64,000 bases of DNA, from positions 62,001-126,000 of the forward strand of contig NZ_WUMK01000005.1 of NCBI RefSeq assembly GCF_009827055.1, given 5' to 3'. Source of the DNA: Shinella kummerowiae (lineage in GTDB: Bacteria; Pseudomonadota; Alphaproteobacteria; Rhizobiales; Rhizobiaceae). The position numbers and the translations under genes were made by a program. Under the pieces are notes generated by a model. That model saw nothing but the letters and a program-made list of their open reading frames with translations, ran no database searches and had not been told where the DNA came from. This document shows positions 19,197 through 30,080 of this stretch, in pieces; the first letter of the stretch is position 1, and each line of letters begins with the position of its first letter.

Positions 19197-20381
19197 ATGC
19201 TACAGGATCCCATCGTCATCGTCGGCTCGGCCCGCACCCCGATGGGTGGCTTCCAGGGCGACCTGAAGGATGCCACCGCACCGGAACTCGGTGCGAGCGC
19301 GATTCGTGCCGCGCTCGACCGCAGCGGCGTTGCTGCGGATGCCATCGAGGAGACGGTTTTTGGCTGCGTGCTGCCGGCCGGCCAGGGGCAGGCACCCGCC
19401 CGGCAGGCCGCGATCGGTGCCGGCCTGTCGTTCGCCGTCGGCGCCACAACCGTCAACAAGATGTGCGGCTCGGGCATGAAGGCCGTCATGCTGGCGCACG
19501 ATCTCATCGCCGCCGGCAGCGCCTCGATCGCCGTCGCCGGCGGAATGGAGAGCATGACGAATGCGCCCTACCTGCTTGACCGGGCCCGTGGCGGCTACCG
19601 GCTCGGGCACGGCCGCGTCATCGATCACATGTTCCTGGATGGTCTGGAAGACGCCTATGACAAGGGGCGCCTGATGGGCACCTTTGCCGAGGATTGTGCC
19701 GAGGCCTATCAGTTCACCCGTTCCGCGCAGGACGACTACGCCGTCACATCCCTGACCCGCGCCCGCGCTGCGATCGAGACCGGCGCCTTCGATGCCGAGA
19801 TCGTTCCCGTCACCGTGAAGGCAGGGCGGTCCGAGACGGTCGTCAATCGCGATGAGCAGCCGGGCAAAGCCAAGCCGGAGAAGATCCCGACGTTGAAGCC
19901 GGCCTTCCGCGAAGGGGGAACGGTGACCGCAGCGAACGCCTCCTCGATCTCCGATGGCGCTGCCGCACTGGTGTTGATGCGGCGTTCCCAGGCCGAGCGC
20001 GAGGGCGTTACGCCGCTTGCCACCATCGTTGGCCATGCCACGCACGCGCAGGCACCCAATCTCTTCGCGACCGCGCCGATCGGCGCGCTGCGCAGGCTCA
20101 GTGAGCGCACCGGCTGGACCCTGAAGGATGTCGACCTGTTCGAGATCAACGAGGCCTTTGCCGTTGTCGCCATGGCGGCGATGCGCGACCTCGATCTGCC
20201 GCATGACAAGGTCAATGTGCATGGCGGGGCCTGCGCCCTCGGCCATCCGATCGGTGCGTCCGGCGCTCGGGTGCTCGTCACCCTGCTGGCCGCCCTTGAG
20301 CGATACGGCATGAGGCGCGGCATGGCGACACTCTGCATCGGCGGCGGCGAGGCGACGGCGGTGGCGATCGAGCGACACTGA
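19197..20381 (+). CDS. Acetyl-CoA acyltransferase (thiolase)
   Basis: This degradative-type thiolase would cleave 2-methylacetoacetyl-CoA to acetyl-CoA and propionyl-CoA at the end of isoleucine breakdown. It has the nucleophilic cysteine block [12 protein letters not shown] (C about 89), [11 protein letters not shown], the histidine motif [16 protein letters not shown] and the second cysteine loop CIGGGEATA. At 394 residues it has the normal length. A GTG at 19194 directly precedes the ATG used here; GGGAGG is upstream of both. Substrate choice between acetoacetyl-CoA and branched acyl-CoA comes from operon context only. Confidence 0.92.
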   Translation: MLQDPIVIVGSARTPMGGFQGDLKDATAPELGASAIRAALDRSGVAADAIEETVFGCVLPAGQGQAPARQAAIGAGLSFAVGATTVNKMCGSGMKAVMLAHDLIAAGSASIAVAGGMESMTNAPYLLDRARGGYRLGHGRVIDHMFLDGLEDAYDKGRLMGTFAEDCAEAYQFTRSAQDDYAVTSLTRARAAIETGAFDAEIVPVTVKAGRSETVVNRDEQPGKAKPEKIPTLKPAFREGGTVTAANASSISDGAAALVLMRRSQAEREGVTPLATIVGHATHAQAPNLFATAPIGALRRLSERTGWTLKDVDLFEINEAFAVVAMAAMRDLDLPHDKVNVHGGACALGHPIGASGARVLVTLLAALERYGMRRGMATLCIGGGEATAVAIERH

Positions 20382-20406
20382 ACGGTTTCGGGGAGGAGAC
20401 CGGACG

Positions 20407-21534
20407 ATGATCCTGACGGAACAGCAGACCCAGATCCGCGACATGGCGCGCGATTTCGCCCGCGAGCGGCTGGCGCCCGGTGCGGCTGAGCGCGACGCGG
20501 AGAGCCGCTTCCCTCGCGAGGAACTGAAGGAGATGGGCGAGCTCGGCTTCCTCGGCATGCTCGTGCCCGAAGCCTATGGCGGCTCGGAGACGGGCACGAT
20601 CGCCTATGCCGTCGCGCTGGAGGAGATCGCTGCCGGGGACGGCCCTTGCTCGACCATCATGAGCGTGCACAGTTCCGTCGGCTGCGTGCCGATCCTGAAA
20701 TATGGCACCGAGGAACAGAAGCAGCGCTTCCTGCCGAAGCTGGCATCCGGCGAATGCATCGGCGGCTTTGCCCTGACTGAGCCGCAGGCCGGGTCTGATG
20801 CATCTAACCTGAAGACCCGCGCTCGCCGCGATGGCGATCACTATGTCATCGACGGCGCGAAACAGTTCATCACATCGGGCAAGAACGGTAACGTCATCAT
20901 CGTCTTCGCCGTGACCGATCCTGACGCCGGCAAGAAGGGTATCTCCGCCTTCATCGTGCCGACGGACACGCCCGGCTATGAAGTCGTGCGCGTGGAGCAG
21001 AAACTTGGCCTGCATGCGTCCGACACCTGCCAGATCGCCTTCAGCAATATGCGCATCCCTGCCGATCACCGGCTTGGCGCGGAGGGTGAGGGCTACAGGA
21101 TTGCCCTGTCGAACCTCGAAGGCGGGCGCATCGGCATTGCCGCGCAATCCGTCGGCATGGCGCGTGCGGCATTCGAGGCGGCGCGCGACTATGCCCGCGA
21201 GCGCACGGCCTTCGGATCGCTGATCATCGAGCACCAGGCCGTGGCCTTCCGGCTCGCCGACATGGCGACGCAGATCGAGGTGGCGCGCCAGATGGTGCTG
21301 CATGCGGCGCAGTTGAAGGAGGAGGGCCAGCCCTGCCTCACGGAAGCGTCGATGGCCAAGCTGTTCGCCTCGGAAATGGCCGAGAAGGTCTGTTCCGATG
21401 CGATCCAGATCCATGGTGGGTATGGCTACATGGCGGATTATCCAGTTGAGCGCATCTACCGCGATGTCCGCATCTGCCAGATCTACGAGGGAACGAGCGA
21501 CGTCCAGCGCATCGTCATCGCGCGCAATTTGTAA
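20407..21534 (+). CDS. Acyl-CoA dehydrogenase, short/branched-chain type
   Basis: This 375-residue FAD enzyme introduces the 2,3 double bond in acyl-CoA. Visible features are [16 protein letters not shown] (flavin and substrate contact), [30 protein letters not shown], and the catalytic glutamate in [16 protein letters not shown] near the C-terminus. The glutamate position is that of short-chain and isobutyryl/2-methylbutyryl dehydrogenases rather than isovaleryl enzymes. In this operon it would act on isobutyryl-CoA and 2-methylbutyryl-CoA released by the bkd complex. It starts 25 bases after thiolase and is followed by bkdA1. Confidence 0.92.
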   Translation: MILTEQQTQIRDMARDFARERLAPGAAERDAESRFPREELKEMGELGFLGMLVPEAYGGSETGTIAYAVALEEIAAGDGPCSTIMSVHSSVGCVPILKYGTEEQKQRFLPKLASGECIGGFALTEPQAGSDASNLKTRARRDGDHYVIDGAKQFITSGKNGNVIIVFAVTDPDAGKKGISAFIVPTDTPGYEVVRVEQKLGLHASDTCQIAFSNMRIPADHRLGAEGEGYRIALSNLEGGRIGIAAQSVGMARAAFEAARDYARERTAFGSLIIEHQAVAFRLADMATQIEVARQMVLHAAQLKEEGQPCLTEASMAKLFASEMAEKVCSDAIQIHGGYGYMADYPVERIYRDVRICQIYEGTSDVQRIVIARNL

Positions 21535-22830
<1,296 letters not shown>

Positions 22831-22831
22831 C

Positions 22832-23845
22832 ATGGCAAGAATGACGATGATCGAGGCCGTGCGCAGCGCCATGGACGTTTCGATGGGGCGTGACGACAAT
22901 GTCGTCGTCTTCGGCGAGGACGTCGGCTATTTCGGCGGCGTTTTTCGTGCGACGCAGGGGCTTCAAGCAAAATACGGCAAGACCCGCTGCTTTGACGCGC
23001 CGATCAATGAATCGGGCATCCTCGGCACGGCGATCGGCATGGCGGCCTACGGCCTGAAGCCCTGCGTCGAAATCCAGTTCGCCGACTATATGTATCCGGC
23101 CTATGACCAGATCACCCAGGAGGCGGCGCGTATCCGCTATCGCTCCAACGGCGATTTCACCTGCCCGATCGTCGTGCGCATGCCGACCGGTGGCGGCATT
23201 TTTGGCGGACAGACGCACAGCCAGAGCCCCGAAGCGCTGTTCACCCACGTTTGCGGACTGAAGGTGATCGTGCCCTCCAACCCTTACGACGCCAAGGGCC
23301 TACTGATCGCGGCGATCGAGGATCCGGACCCGGTGATGTTCCTCGAACCCAAGCGGCTCTATAACGGCCCCTTCGACGGCCACCACGAGAAGCCGGTGAC
23401 GCCCTGGTCGAAACACGATCTCGGCGAGGTGCCGGAGGGGCACTATACGATCCCCATCGGCAAGGCGGAAATCCGTAGACCCGGCGATGCGGTCACTGTC
23501 GTCGCTTATGGCACGATGGTGCATGTGGCGCTTGCCGCCGCCGAGGAAACGGGGATCGACGCCGAGGTGATCGACCTGCGCAGCCTCCTGCCGCTCGATC
23601 TCGATACCATCGTCCAATCGGTGAAGAAGACGGGCCGTTGCGTCGTGGTGCATGAAGCGACGCTCACCTCCGGCTTCGGCGGTGAGGTCGTTTCACTGGT
23701 TCAGGAGCACTGCTTCTACCATCTCGAAGCGCCGATGGTGCGCGTGACCGGTTGGGACACGCCCTATCCGCACGCGCAGGAATGGGACTATTTTCCAGGC
23801 CCCGCCCGCGTTGGCCGGGCGCTCAAAGAAGTGATGGAGGGCTGA
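22832..23845 (+). CDS. bkdA2: Branched-chain 2-oxoacid dehydrogenase E1 beta subunit
   Basis: The 337-residue beta subunit forms the E1 heterotetramer with BkdA1. It has the conserved VFGEDVGYFGGVFRATQGL start region, DAPINESGILGTAIGMA, and VRMPTGGGIFGGQTHSQSPE, with the C-terminal transketolase-like domain containing VIDLRSLLPLDLDTI. ATG 22832 lies one base after the alpha-subunit stop codon, indicating coupled translation. The larger open frame from 22721 runs inside bkdA1 and is not used. All residues expected at the subunit interface region appear intact by eye. Confidence 0.95.
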   Translation: MARMTMIEAVRSAMDVSMGRDDNVVVFGEDVGYFGGVFRATQGLQAKYGKTRCFDAPINESGILGTAIGMAAYGLKPCVEIQFADYMYPAYDQITQEAARIRYRSNGDFTCPIVVRMPTGGGIFGGQTHSQSPEALFTHVCGLKVIVPSNPYDAKGLLIAAIEDPDPVMFLEPKRLYNGPFDGHHEKPVTPWSKHDLGEVPEGHYTIPIGKAEIRRPGDAVTVVAYGTMVHVALAAAEETGIDAEVIDLRSLLPLDLDTIVQSVKKTGRCVVVHEATLTSGFGGEVVSLVQEHCFYHLEAPMVRVTGWDTPYPHAQEWDYFPGPARVGRALKEVMEG

Positions 23846-23847
23846 GG

Positions 23848-25125
23848 ATGGGCGAGTTCGTCATCAAGATGCCCGATGTGGGCGAAGGTGTCGCCGAGGC
23901 CGAACTGGTCGAATGGCACGTCAAGCCGGGCGATCCGGTGCGCGAGGACATGGTGCTGGCCGCCGTGATGACCGACAAGGCGACCGTGGAGATACCCTCT
24001 CCGGTCGACGGGGTCGTGCTCTGGCTCGGCGCCGACATCGGCGACATTGTCGCCGTCAAGGCGCCGTTGCTGCGCATCGCGGTCGCGGGAGAGGGCGAGG
24101 CGGCGGTCGAAGAGGTCTTGCCCGCGGCGACGGAGCCGCTTGCGAAGGCCGAACCGGTTGTCAGCAAGCCAGTCGAAGCGAAGCCGGTAGCCGAAGCAAA
24201 AGTCGTGGAACCGGAAAAGCCGGTCGGGCGTCCTGCGGTCCGTGAGCCGGTGGAGCGGCCGCTGGCGTCGCCTGCCGTCCGGTTGCGGGCCCAGGAGGCG
24301 GGTGTCGATCTTCGCCAGGTGTCGGCCACCGGCCCGGCTGGTCGCATTACCCATGACGACCTCGACCAGTTTGTTGCGCGCGGTGCGCAGCCCGTAGCCG
24401 TTCCGGCCGGCCTTGCCCGCAAGACCACCACGGAAGACATCAAAATCACGGGCCTGCGCCGCCGCATCGCGGAAAAAATGCGGCTTGCCAGCGCGCGCAT
24501 TCCCCATATCACCTATGTCGAGGAGGTGGATGTCACCGATCTCGAGGACCTGCGCGCGACCATGAACGCAGGCCGCAAACCCGATCAGCCGAAGCTGACC
24601 ATCCTGCCCTTCCTGATGCGGGCGCTGGTCAAGACGCTTGGGGAGCAGCCGGGTGTCAACGCCACCTTCGACGACGATGCCGGTGTCGTCACCCGGTACA
24701 GTGCTGTCCATATCGGCATTGCCACGCAGACGCCGTCTGGCCTGATGGTGCCCGTGGTGCGCCATGCCGAGGCCCGGTCGATCTGGGACAGTGCCGCCGA
24801 ACTCACGCGCCTCTCCGATGCCGCCCGCAACGGCACGGCCGCGCGTGAAGAGCTGTCGGGATCCACGATCACCATCACCTCGCTTGGCGCTCTCGGCGGC
24901 ATCGTCACGACGCCGATCATCAACCACCCGGAAGTGGCGATCGTTGGCGTCAACAAGATCCTGACGCGCCCCGTCTGGGACGGCACCCAGTTCATTCCGC
25001 GCAAGATCATGAACCTGTCGTCGAGCTTCGACCACCGGATCGTCGACGGCTGGGATGCGGCGGTCTTCGTTCAGCGGATCAAGGCGCTCATCGAAACCCC
25101 CGCACTGATCTTCATCGAAGGCTAA
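23848..25125 (+). CDS. bkdB: Dihydrolipoyl transacylase E2 of branched-chain complex
   Basis: The 425-residue E2 core has one N-terminal lipoyl domain (MPDVGEGVAEAELVEW, lipoylated lysine in MTDKATVEIPSP), a long Ala/Pro/Glu/Val-rich linker, a peripheral-subunit-binding domain (SPAVRLRAQEAGVDLRQV) and a C-terminal catalytic domain. The active-site block at the end is SSSFDHRIVDGWDAA, with the expected histidine and aspartate. The start follows the E1 beta stop by two bases. It transfers the branched acyl group to CoA. The single lipoyl domain agrees with Bkd rather than with multi-lipoyl pyruvate E2. Confidence 0.95.
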   Translation: MGEFVIKMPDVGEGVAEAELVEWHVKPGDPVREDMVLAAVMTDKATVEIPSPVDGVVLWLGADIGDIVAVKAPLLRIAVAGEGEAAVEEVLPAATEPLAKAEPVVSKPVEAKPVAEAKVVEPEKPVGRPAVREPVERPLASPAVRLRAQEAGVDLRQVSATGPAGRITHDDLDQFVARGAQPVAVPAGLARKTTTEDIKITGLRRRIAEKMRLASARIPHITYVEEVDVTDLEDLRATMNAGRKPDQPKLTILPFLMRALVKTLGEQPGVNATFDDDAGVVTRYSAVHIGIATQTPSGLMVPVVRHAEARSIWDSAAELTRLSDAARNGTAAREELSGSTITITSLGALGGIVTTPIINHPEVAIVGVNKILTRPVWDGTQFIPRKIMNLSSSFDHRIVDGWDAAVFVQRIKALIETPALIFIEG

Positions 25126-25129
25126 TGGC

Positions 25130-26518
25130 ATGAAAGAGATCGTCTGTAAGCTCCTCGTCATTGGCGCCGGTCCCGGCGGCTATATCTGCGCCATCCGCGC
25201 CGGACAGCTCGGCGTTGACACGGTGATCGTCGAAATGACCAAGGCCGGCGGCACTTGCCTGAACGTCGGCTGCATCCCCTCCAAGGCGCTGATCCATGCG
25301 GCCGAGGAGTTCGACAAGGTCCGTCATATGGCGAGCCACAATGCGCTCGGCATCACGGTCGAGGCACCGAAACTCGACCTCGCCCAGACTATCCGCTGGA
25401 AGGACGGTATCGTCGGGCGGTTGAACAGCGGCGTGCTCGGTCTGCTGCGCAAGGCCAAGGTCAAGATCGTGCATGGGCGGGCTCGGTTCCGCGATGGCAA
25501 GACCGTCGAGGTGGAGACCGAGACCGGGACCCAGGTCATCCGTGCCGAAACGGTTGTCATCGCGACCGGCTCCGAGCCGGTCGCGCTGCCGTCGCTGCCC
25601 TTCGGCGGCGCGGTCCTCTCGTCCACGGAGGCACTGTCGCTTGCCAGCGTTCCAAAAACGCTCGCCGTCGTGGGTGGCGGCTATATCGGTCTGGAACTCG
25701 GCACTGCCTTTGCCAAGATGGGTGCACAGGTGACGGTGGTCGAGGCAATGGCGCAGATCCTGCCGCAATATGACGCTGACCTCGTCAAGCCGGTCGCCAA
25801 GCGCCTGAACGACCTTGGCGTGCGCGTCATGACCGGGGCAAAGGCCAAGGGTTACGCCGGGGAGGCGCTGGAGATCGAGACATCTTCCGGCAAGGGGGAG
25901 CGGATTGCCGCGGACAAGGTGCTCGTCACCGTCGGGCGCAAGCCGCGCACCGAGGGGTGGGGCCTTGAGGAACTCGACCTCGATCGTGTCGGCCGCTTCA
26001 TCCGCATCGATGAACGTTGCCGAACCTCCATGCGCGGTGTTTACGCGATCGGTGACGTCACCGGCGAGCCGATGCTGGCGCACCGCGCCATGGCGCAGGG
26101 CGAAATGGTGGCGGAGATCGTTGCCGGCCGCAAGCGCACCTGGGACAAACGCGCCATCCCGGCCGTCTGCTTTACCGATCCCGAGATCGTCACCGCGGGC
26201 CTCTCGCCCGATGAAGCCCGCGCCCAGGGTTATGAAGTCCGCGTCGGTCTGTTTCCCTTCAATGCCAATGGGCGCGCCATGACAACCCAGTCTGAAGATG
26301 GTTTCGTGCGCGCCGTGGCGCGTGCGGATACCAACCTCGTGCTCGGCCTGCAGGCCGTCGGCGCCGGAGTATCCGAACTCTCCAGCAGCTTCTCGCTGGC
26401 GCTTGAAATGGGTGCACGGCTGGAAGACATCGCCGGCACCATCCACGCGCATCCGACCCGCAGCGAAGGCCTGCAAGAAGCCGCATTGAAAGCCCTTGGC
26501 CATGCCCTCCACATCTGA
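25130..26518 (+). CDS. lpdV: Dihydrolipoyl dehydrogenase E3
   Basis: This 462-residue FAD/NAD disulfide oxidoreductase reoxidises the lipoyl group of BkdB. It has GAGPGGYICAIRAGQLG (FAD), the redox disulfide GGTCLNVGCIPSK, VVGGGYIGLELGTAF (NAD), GDVTGEPMLAHRA and the C-terminal interface motif IHAHPTRSEGLQEAAL with the catalytic His/Glu pair. It starts four bases after bkdB, and its end overlaps the next gene by 17 bases. Position within the operon makes it the LpdV-type E3 rather than the housekeeping copy. Confidence 0.95.
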   Translation: MKEIVCKLLVIGAGPGGYICAIRAGQLGVDTVIVEMTKAGGTCLNVGCIPSKALIHAAEEFDKVRHMASHNALGITVEAPKLDLAQTIRWKDGIVGRLNSGVLGLLRKAKVKIVHGRARFRDGKTVEVETETGTQVIRAETVVIATGSEPVALPSLPFGGAVLSSTEALSLASVPKTLAVVGGGYIGLELGTAFAKMGAQVTVVEAMAQILPQYDADLVKPVAKRLNDLGVRVMTGAKAKGYAGEALEIETSSGKGERIAADKVLVTVGRKPRTEGWGLEELDLDRVGRFIRIDERCRTSMRGVYAIGDVTGEPMLAHRAMAQGEMVAEIVAGRKRTWDKRAIPAVCFTDPEIVTAGLSPDEARAQGYEVRVGLFPFNANGRAMTTQSEDGFVRAVARADTNLVLGLQAVGAGVSELSSSFSLALEMGARLEDIAGTIHAHPTRSEGLQEAALKALGHALHI

Positions 26519-27620
26519 CGCCGCAAAACCGCTCGATGCTGCCCCTCAGCCGCAGACCCTCATCGGCCACACCGGCACACTTGGGCGGATCCGGCTCAAT
26601 CGACCGAAGGCGCTCAACAGCCTGACCCTTTCCATGGTCCGGGATATCGAGAAGGCGCTGGACGTCTTCGAAGCCGATCCGGAGGTCGCCGCCGTGCTCA
26701 TCTCCGGCGAGGGGGAGCGCGGATTGTGCGCCGGTGGCGACATCCGCATGATCTACGATGGCGGCAAGGCGGGTTCGCAGGAGCCCGTCGACTTCTGGCG
26801 TGAGGAGTACCGCATGAATGCGCGCCTCCGCTGGCTCGAAAAACCCTATATCGCCTTCATGGACGGCATCGTCATGGGGGGCGGCGTCGGGGTTTCGGTC
26901 TTTGGCAGCCATCGCGTGGTCACGGAAAGGACGCGGTTCGCCATGCCGGAAACCGGCATCGGTTTTTTCCCGGATGTCGGCGCCTCGTGGTTCCTTACGC
27001 GCCAGCAGAATGAGCTCGGCACCTTTGCCGCCTTGACCGGCGAACAGTTGACAGCGGGTGACGTCATTGCTTTCGGGCTTGCCGATAGTTACGTCCCTTC
27101 CGATAGCCTTCCGGCATTGGCCGAAAAGCTGTCCAGCCTGCCGGCACCCGCCTCGCGGGCCGATGTCTCGGCCACGATTGCCGCCTTCGCAAATCCGCCG
27201 CCACCAGCAGAGATGGCTGCGCAGCAGCCGCTGATCGATCGTCTTTTTGCCTTCGACACGGTTGAGGAAATCCTCGATGCACTCGCGCAGGATGGATCGA
27301 GCTTTGCGGAAAGGACACTGGGCGTCTTGCGGACGAAATCGCCGCTCAGCCTGAAGGTAACGTTGCGCCTGCTTCGCCTCGGGCGTCGGGAAAACACGCT
27401 CGAGGCGTGCCTGGAACGGGAGTTCGCCGCCACGGCGGCCGTGCTGCGCAGCCACGATTTCTATGAAGGTGTCCGGGCCGCGGTTGTCGACAAGGACCGC
27501 AATCCGCAATGGCGGCCGGTCCACGTTGGCGACGTGACCGACCAGGACGTCGCTGCCTTCTTCAAGCCATCGGCAAAGCCGCTCTTTGCGGGAGATGCAG
27601 GGAAAGGAGAACGCAGATGA
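26502..27620 (+). CDS. 3-hydroxyisobutyryl-CoA hydrolase
   Basis: This crotonase-fold enzyme hydrolyses 3-hydroxyisobutyryl-CoA in valine breakdown. Family marks are SGEGERGLCAGGDIRMIYDG and the MDGIVMGGGVGVSVFGSHRV oxyanion region. The acid MPETGIGFFPDVGASWFL is the block that distinguishes the hydrolase from ordinary enoyl-CoA hydratases, and the length is 372 residues from ATG 26502. The start lies inside the end of lpdV. An earlier in-frame TTG adds two residues. I see no separate enoyl-CoA hydratase in the operon, so that step must come from elsewhere. Confidence 0.9.
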   Translation: MPSTSDAAKPLDAAPQPQTLIGHTGTLGRIRLNRPKALNSLTLSMVRDIEKALDVFEADPEVAAVLISGEGERGLCAGGDIRMIYDGGKAGSQEPVDFWREEYRMNARLRWLEKPYIAFMDGIVMGGGVGVSVFGSHRVVTERTRFAMPETGIGFFPDVGASWFLTRQQNELGTFAALTGEQLTAGDVIAFGLADSYVPSDSLPALAEKLSSLPAPASRADVSATIAAFANPPPPAEMAAQQPLIDRLFAFDTVEEILDALAQDGSSFAERTLGVLRTKSPLSLKVTLRLLRLGRRENTLEACLEREFAATAAVLRSHDFYEGVRAAVVDKDRNPQWRPVHVGDVTDQDVAAFFKPSAKPLFAGDAGKGERR

Positions 27621-28513
27621 ACACCATCGCATTCATTGGCCTCGGTCACATGGGTGGTCCCATGGCCGCCAACCTTGCGAAAGCCGGTCATGCGGTGCGC
27701 GGTTTCGACCTGTCGCCCGCCTCGCTCGACCTCGCCCGGGCGAGCGGCGTCTCGACCGCAGGGTCGGTCGCCGAGGTGGTTTCCGGGGCCGACCTTGTGA
27801 TCACGATGCTGCCGGCCGGTACGCATGTGCTTGCAGTCTGGCAGGAGCTGGTCGCCATCGTGCCGTCTGGCACGCTGCTCATCGATTGCTCCACCATCGA
27901 CATGGACAGCGCCCGCAAGGCCCATGCGCTGGCCGAGGCGCATGCGTGCCCCGCGCTCGATGCACCGGTTTCCGGTGGCACGGGTGGCGCTTCGGCCGGC
28001 ACGCTGACCTTCATGGTGGGGGGCGATGCGGCGGTGTTTGCTGGTGCAAGGCCGGTTTTCGAGGCGATGGGCAAGAAGATCATCCATTGCGGCGACGCAT
28101 CTGCCGGCCAAGCGGCAAAGATCTGCAACAACATGATCCTCGGTATCAGCATGATCGCCGTGGGCGAAGCCTTCGTGCTCGGCGAACGGCTCGGCCTGTC
28201 GCATCAGGCGCTGTTCGACGTTGCCTCCGTCTCGTCGGGCCAGTGCTGGTCGCTGACCACCTATTGCCCGGTACCAGGCCCCGTCCCGACCTCGCCCGCC
28301 AATCACGCATACCAACCCGGCTTCGCAGCGGCATTGATGTTGAAGGACCTAAAGCTTTCGCAGGCGGCGGCGGAAGACACCGGTGCCCTGACGCCGCTCG
28401 GCGCCAAGGCCGCGCTGCTCTATCAGCTCTTTTCCGACGAGGGGTTTGGTGCACAGGATTTTTCAAGCATTATCAATATGTTGCGGGATAAATCGGTCGT
28501 AGTCGCTGAATAG
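27617..28513 (+). CDS. mmsB: 3-hydroxyisobutyrate dehydrogenase
   Basis: The 298-residue NAD-dependent dehydrogenase oxidises 3-hydroxyisobutyrate to methylmalonate semialdehyde. It shows IAFIGLGHMGGPMAANLAKAG at the NAD site, the substrate block DAPVSGGTGGASAGTL, and the catalytic lysine in GQAAKICNNM. Its ATG overlaps the hydrolase stop (ATGA), with AAAGGAG upstream. It is the last gene of the operon. The next enzyme, methylmalonate semialdehyde dehydrogenase (mmsA), is not in the window. Confidence 0.93.
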   Translation: MNTIAFIGLGHMGGPMAANLAKAGHAVRGFDLSPASLDLARASGVSTAGSVAEVVSGADLVITMLPAGTHVLAVWQELVAIVPSGTLLIDCSTIDMDSARKAHALAEAHACPALDAPVSGGTGGASAGTLTFMVGGDAAVFAGARPVFEAMGKKIIHCGDASAGQAAKICNNMILGISMIAVGEAFVLGERLGLSHQALFDVASVSSGQCWSLTTYCPVPGPVPTSPANHAYQPGFAAALMLKDLKLSQAAAEDTGALTPLGAKAALLYQLFSDEGFGAQDFSSIINMLRDKSVVVAE

Positions 28514-28584
28514 AATCGTATCGTCGCCCGCGGCTGGGTCTATATCCTAGAGACATCAATGAAACGCTGCGGGCGATCCGCCCT

Positions 28585-28881
28585 CTAGCCGCGCTGAACC
28601 GTCAGGAAAAGAGCGACAATCAGCAGCACGAACAGTCCGGCCGCCGCAGCCACGATGCCCAGCAGAGCGAACCATGTCCGCACATTGCCCAGGCTTGGCC
28701 GCTGGCCGTCAGCATTCTTCGTGCCGAGAAACGCCAACGCTCCAAGGACGACCGGCGTCCCTCCACCAACAAACATCGCCATGGAGCCTTCAGGAGCGCT
28801 GGTTCGCCAGATCATGCCGAACAGGTAGATGCCGGCGATCGTTCCGACGATCAAAGAAGCCAATATGAGAAGAATGCGCAT
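28585..28881 (-). CDS. Small membrane protein of unknown function
   Basis: A 98-residue protein with three predicted membrane helices: residues about 3-25 (LLILASLIVGTIAGIYLFGM), 37-55, and 70-95 (FALLGIVAAAAGLFVLLIVA). The loop between the second and third helices is hydrophilic. I use ATG 28881, because the conserved part between this gene and its remnant at 35198-35248 begins there; the open frame extends to 28965. It is convergent with mmsB. I do not recognise a family. The N-terminal 17 codons and the upstream region are repeated at 35198-35320. Confidence 0.6.
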   Translation of the reverse strand: MRILLILASLIVGTIAGIYLFGMIWRTSAPEGSMAMFVGGGTPVVLGALAFLGTKNADGQRPSLGNVRTWFALLGIVAAAAGLFVLLIVALFLTVQRG

Positions 28882-28953
28882 CGTGTGCCTTTCGCCAAGG
28901 CAGAAATTGTAAGCGATTCTCGGCCTGTCGCCCGGCTGTTCGACATCGACGCC
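28831..28953 (+). repeat. Left copy of a 123-bp imperfect direct repeat
   Basis: This segment matches 35198-35320 without gaps; by eye 104 of 123 positions agree. It contains the first 17 codons (minus strand) of the small membrane-protein gene and about 70 bases upstream of it. The first 24 bases are identical in the two copies. Between the repeats lie about 6.2 kb carrying the RidA/TRAP/amidase/LysR genes. Confidence 0.85.
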
Positions 28954-29055
28954 GATGATCTCCACGGAATTCGCTTCAGCAGCGATGTGGAAGGGATGAT
29001 ATGGTGTATCGGACCGCTATCGAACAGATCGCGATGACCTGCCACGAGGGATGAC

Positions 29056-29316
29056 GTGTCCGCACCAATTCACTGCTTCGAGATTCCCAAAGACACTTGG
29101 TACGCGACAATCGCCGCATTGAGGGACGACGGATGGCGTCTCGAAAAGGGTGGCGGTCTCGATCATGCGTGGGCGGTGCTTGAACGGGACGGCATGCGCG
29201 TCGAGATGGAATACGACATCTGGCAAGAGGGCGAGATGGTTGTCGCGGCAGCGGATGCCGCGAAATTGAAAGCCTGTTTGCCGGCGGCCATTCTCGTGAA
29301 ACTGGGATTGTTTTGA
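29056..29316 (+). CDS. Small hypothetical protein
   Basis: The 86-residue soluble protein starts at GTG 29056, with GAGGG seven bases upstream. It reads as an alpha/beta domain with several aromatic and acidic residues (DGWRLEKGGGLDHAWAVLERDGMRVEMEYDIW). No known motif is recognised. It is the first gene inside the repeat-bounded cassette and points the same way as ridA, but 238 bases separate them. The even third-position GC bias and plausible start favour a real gene. No function is proposed. Confidence 0.6.
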   Translation: MSAPIHCFEIPKDTWYATIAALRDDGWRLEKGGGLDHAWAVLERDGMRVEMEYDIWQEGEMVVAAADAAKLKACLPAAILVKLGLF

Positions 29317-29554
29317 CCGGCGAGGCGCCTCGATTTAGCCTCGGATTCCAGCCGTCTTTTTTGACGCGATGCTGTGGTGCCGAGCAGAAGCACCGTTGGA
29401 ATCGCCAGGTATCGTGATGAGCGACGGCCGGTGCGGCCTGTGCCGGCACGGCCAGCCCCTTGCACGGGGCTTGGGATGAAACGTATGCAACGATACCGTT
29501 GTCGCCGCCGAGGCGCGCAGGCGGCGTTTTACATATCCCCGCGAGGCCATAGTC
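29317..29554. other. Gene-free stretch with GC-rich inverted repeats before ridA
   Basis: No credible gene is seen. A short perfect hairpin AGCCCC-TTGCAC-GGGGCT lies at 29454-29471, next to a GC-rich run (29425-29452) with GCCGG/CCGGC pairing potential. These could be a terminator for the preceding gene or leader structure of ridA. I could not match any known riboswitch. Confidence 0.3.
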
Positions 29555-29947
29555 ATGAAACACGAAATCATTGAAATCCCTGTCATTTCTGATGCCATTC
29601 GCAAACTTGGCGCGCCGACTTCGGCTTTGACGCGGGTTGGCGGGTTGCTTTACACCTGCGGCATGCCGCCGATCGATCTCAAGACGGGTGCAATCGTCAA
29701 GGGAGACATGACCGCCCAGACGCGCGCCTGCATGGAAGCGCTCGCCTTCACGCTGCAGCACGCCGGTTCGTCGTTCGACAACGTCTTCAAATCACTGGTC
29801 TTTATCACCGACAACGATTTTGCCGCCGAGATGAATGCGGTCTATCGCGATTATTTTCCAAGCGGCTTTCCGGCCCGCAGTTGTGTGGCGATCAAGCCGT
29901 GGGCGCATTTCGATATCGAGATCGAGTGCATCGCGACCGTGGGCTGA
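29555..29947 (+). CDS. RidA family reactive-intermediate deaminase
   Basis: The 130-residue protein belongs to the RidA/YjgF/RutC family. These homotrimers hydrolyse enamine/imine intermediates such as 2-aminoacrylate or, for RutC, 3-aminoacrylate. The conserved arginine is in the block GFPARSCVAIKPW, preceded by NVFKSLVFITDNDFAAEMNAVYRDYF, and the N-terminal AGGLLYTCGMPPID-like strand is present. GAGG lies eight bases before the ATG. Its place before a TRAP carboxylate transporter and an M20 amidase suggests a dedicated role in that catabolic path rather than general housekeeping. Confidence 0.9.
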   Translation: MKHEIIEIPVISDAIRKLGAPTSALTRVGGLLYTCGMPPIDLKTGAIVKGDMTAQTRACMEALAFTLQHAGSSFDNVFKSLVFITDNDFAAEMNAVYRDYFPSGFPARSCVAIKPWAHFDIEIECIATVG

Positions 29948-30080
29948 TGCGGTTTGCGCACAGGAAATCGCTGGCGCTCCCATAAGTGGACGCAATGTTT
30001 GCCATTGAGCCCGGCTATTTGCGTTGCGAGAACCATGGCCGCCTAATGTGCCCAGAATAAACGCAACGAATGAGGGTGCT

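Noticed and set aside
28571-28583. GGGCG-ATC-CGCCC between mmsB and the small membrane gene as a terminator
   Set aside because: A five-base stem with a three-base loop and no T-run is too weak; it is common by chance in this GC range.
29374-29574. 66-codon plus-strand frame before ridA
   Set aside because: It has no ribosome site, an Arg-rich unpatterned product, and overlaps the ridA start region.
30022-30068. CGTTGCG/CGCAACG inverted repeat before TRAP 1 dctP as an operator
   Set aside because: Arms of seven bases with a 33-base spacer are beyond usual dimer-site spacing; kept only as a note.
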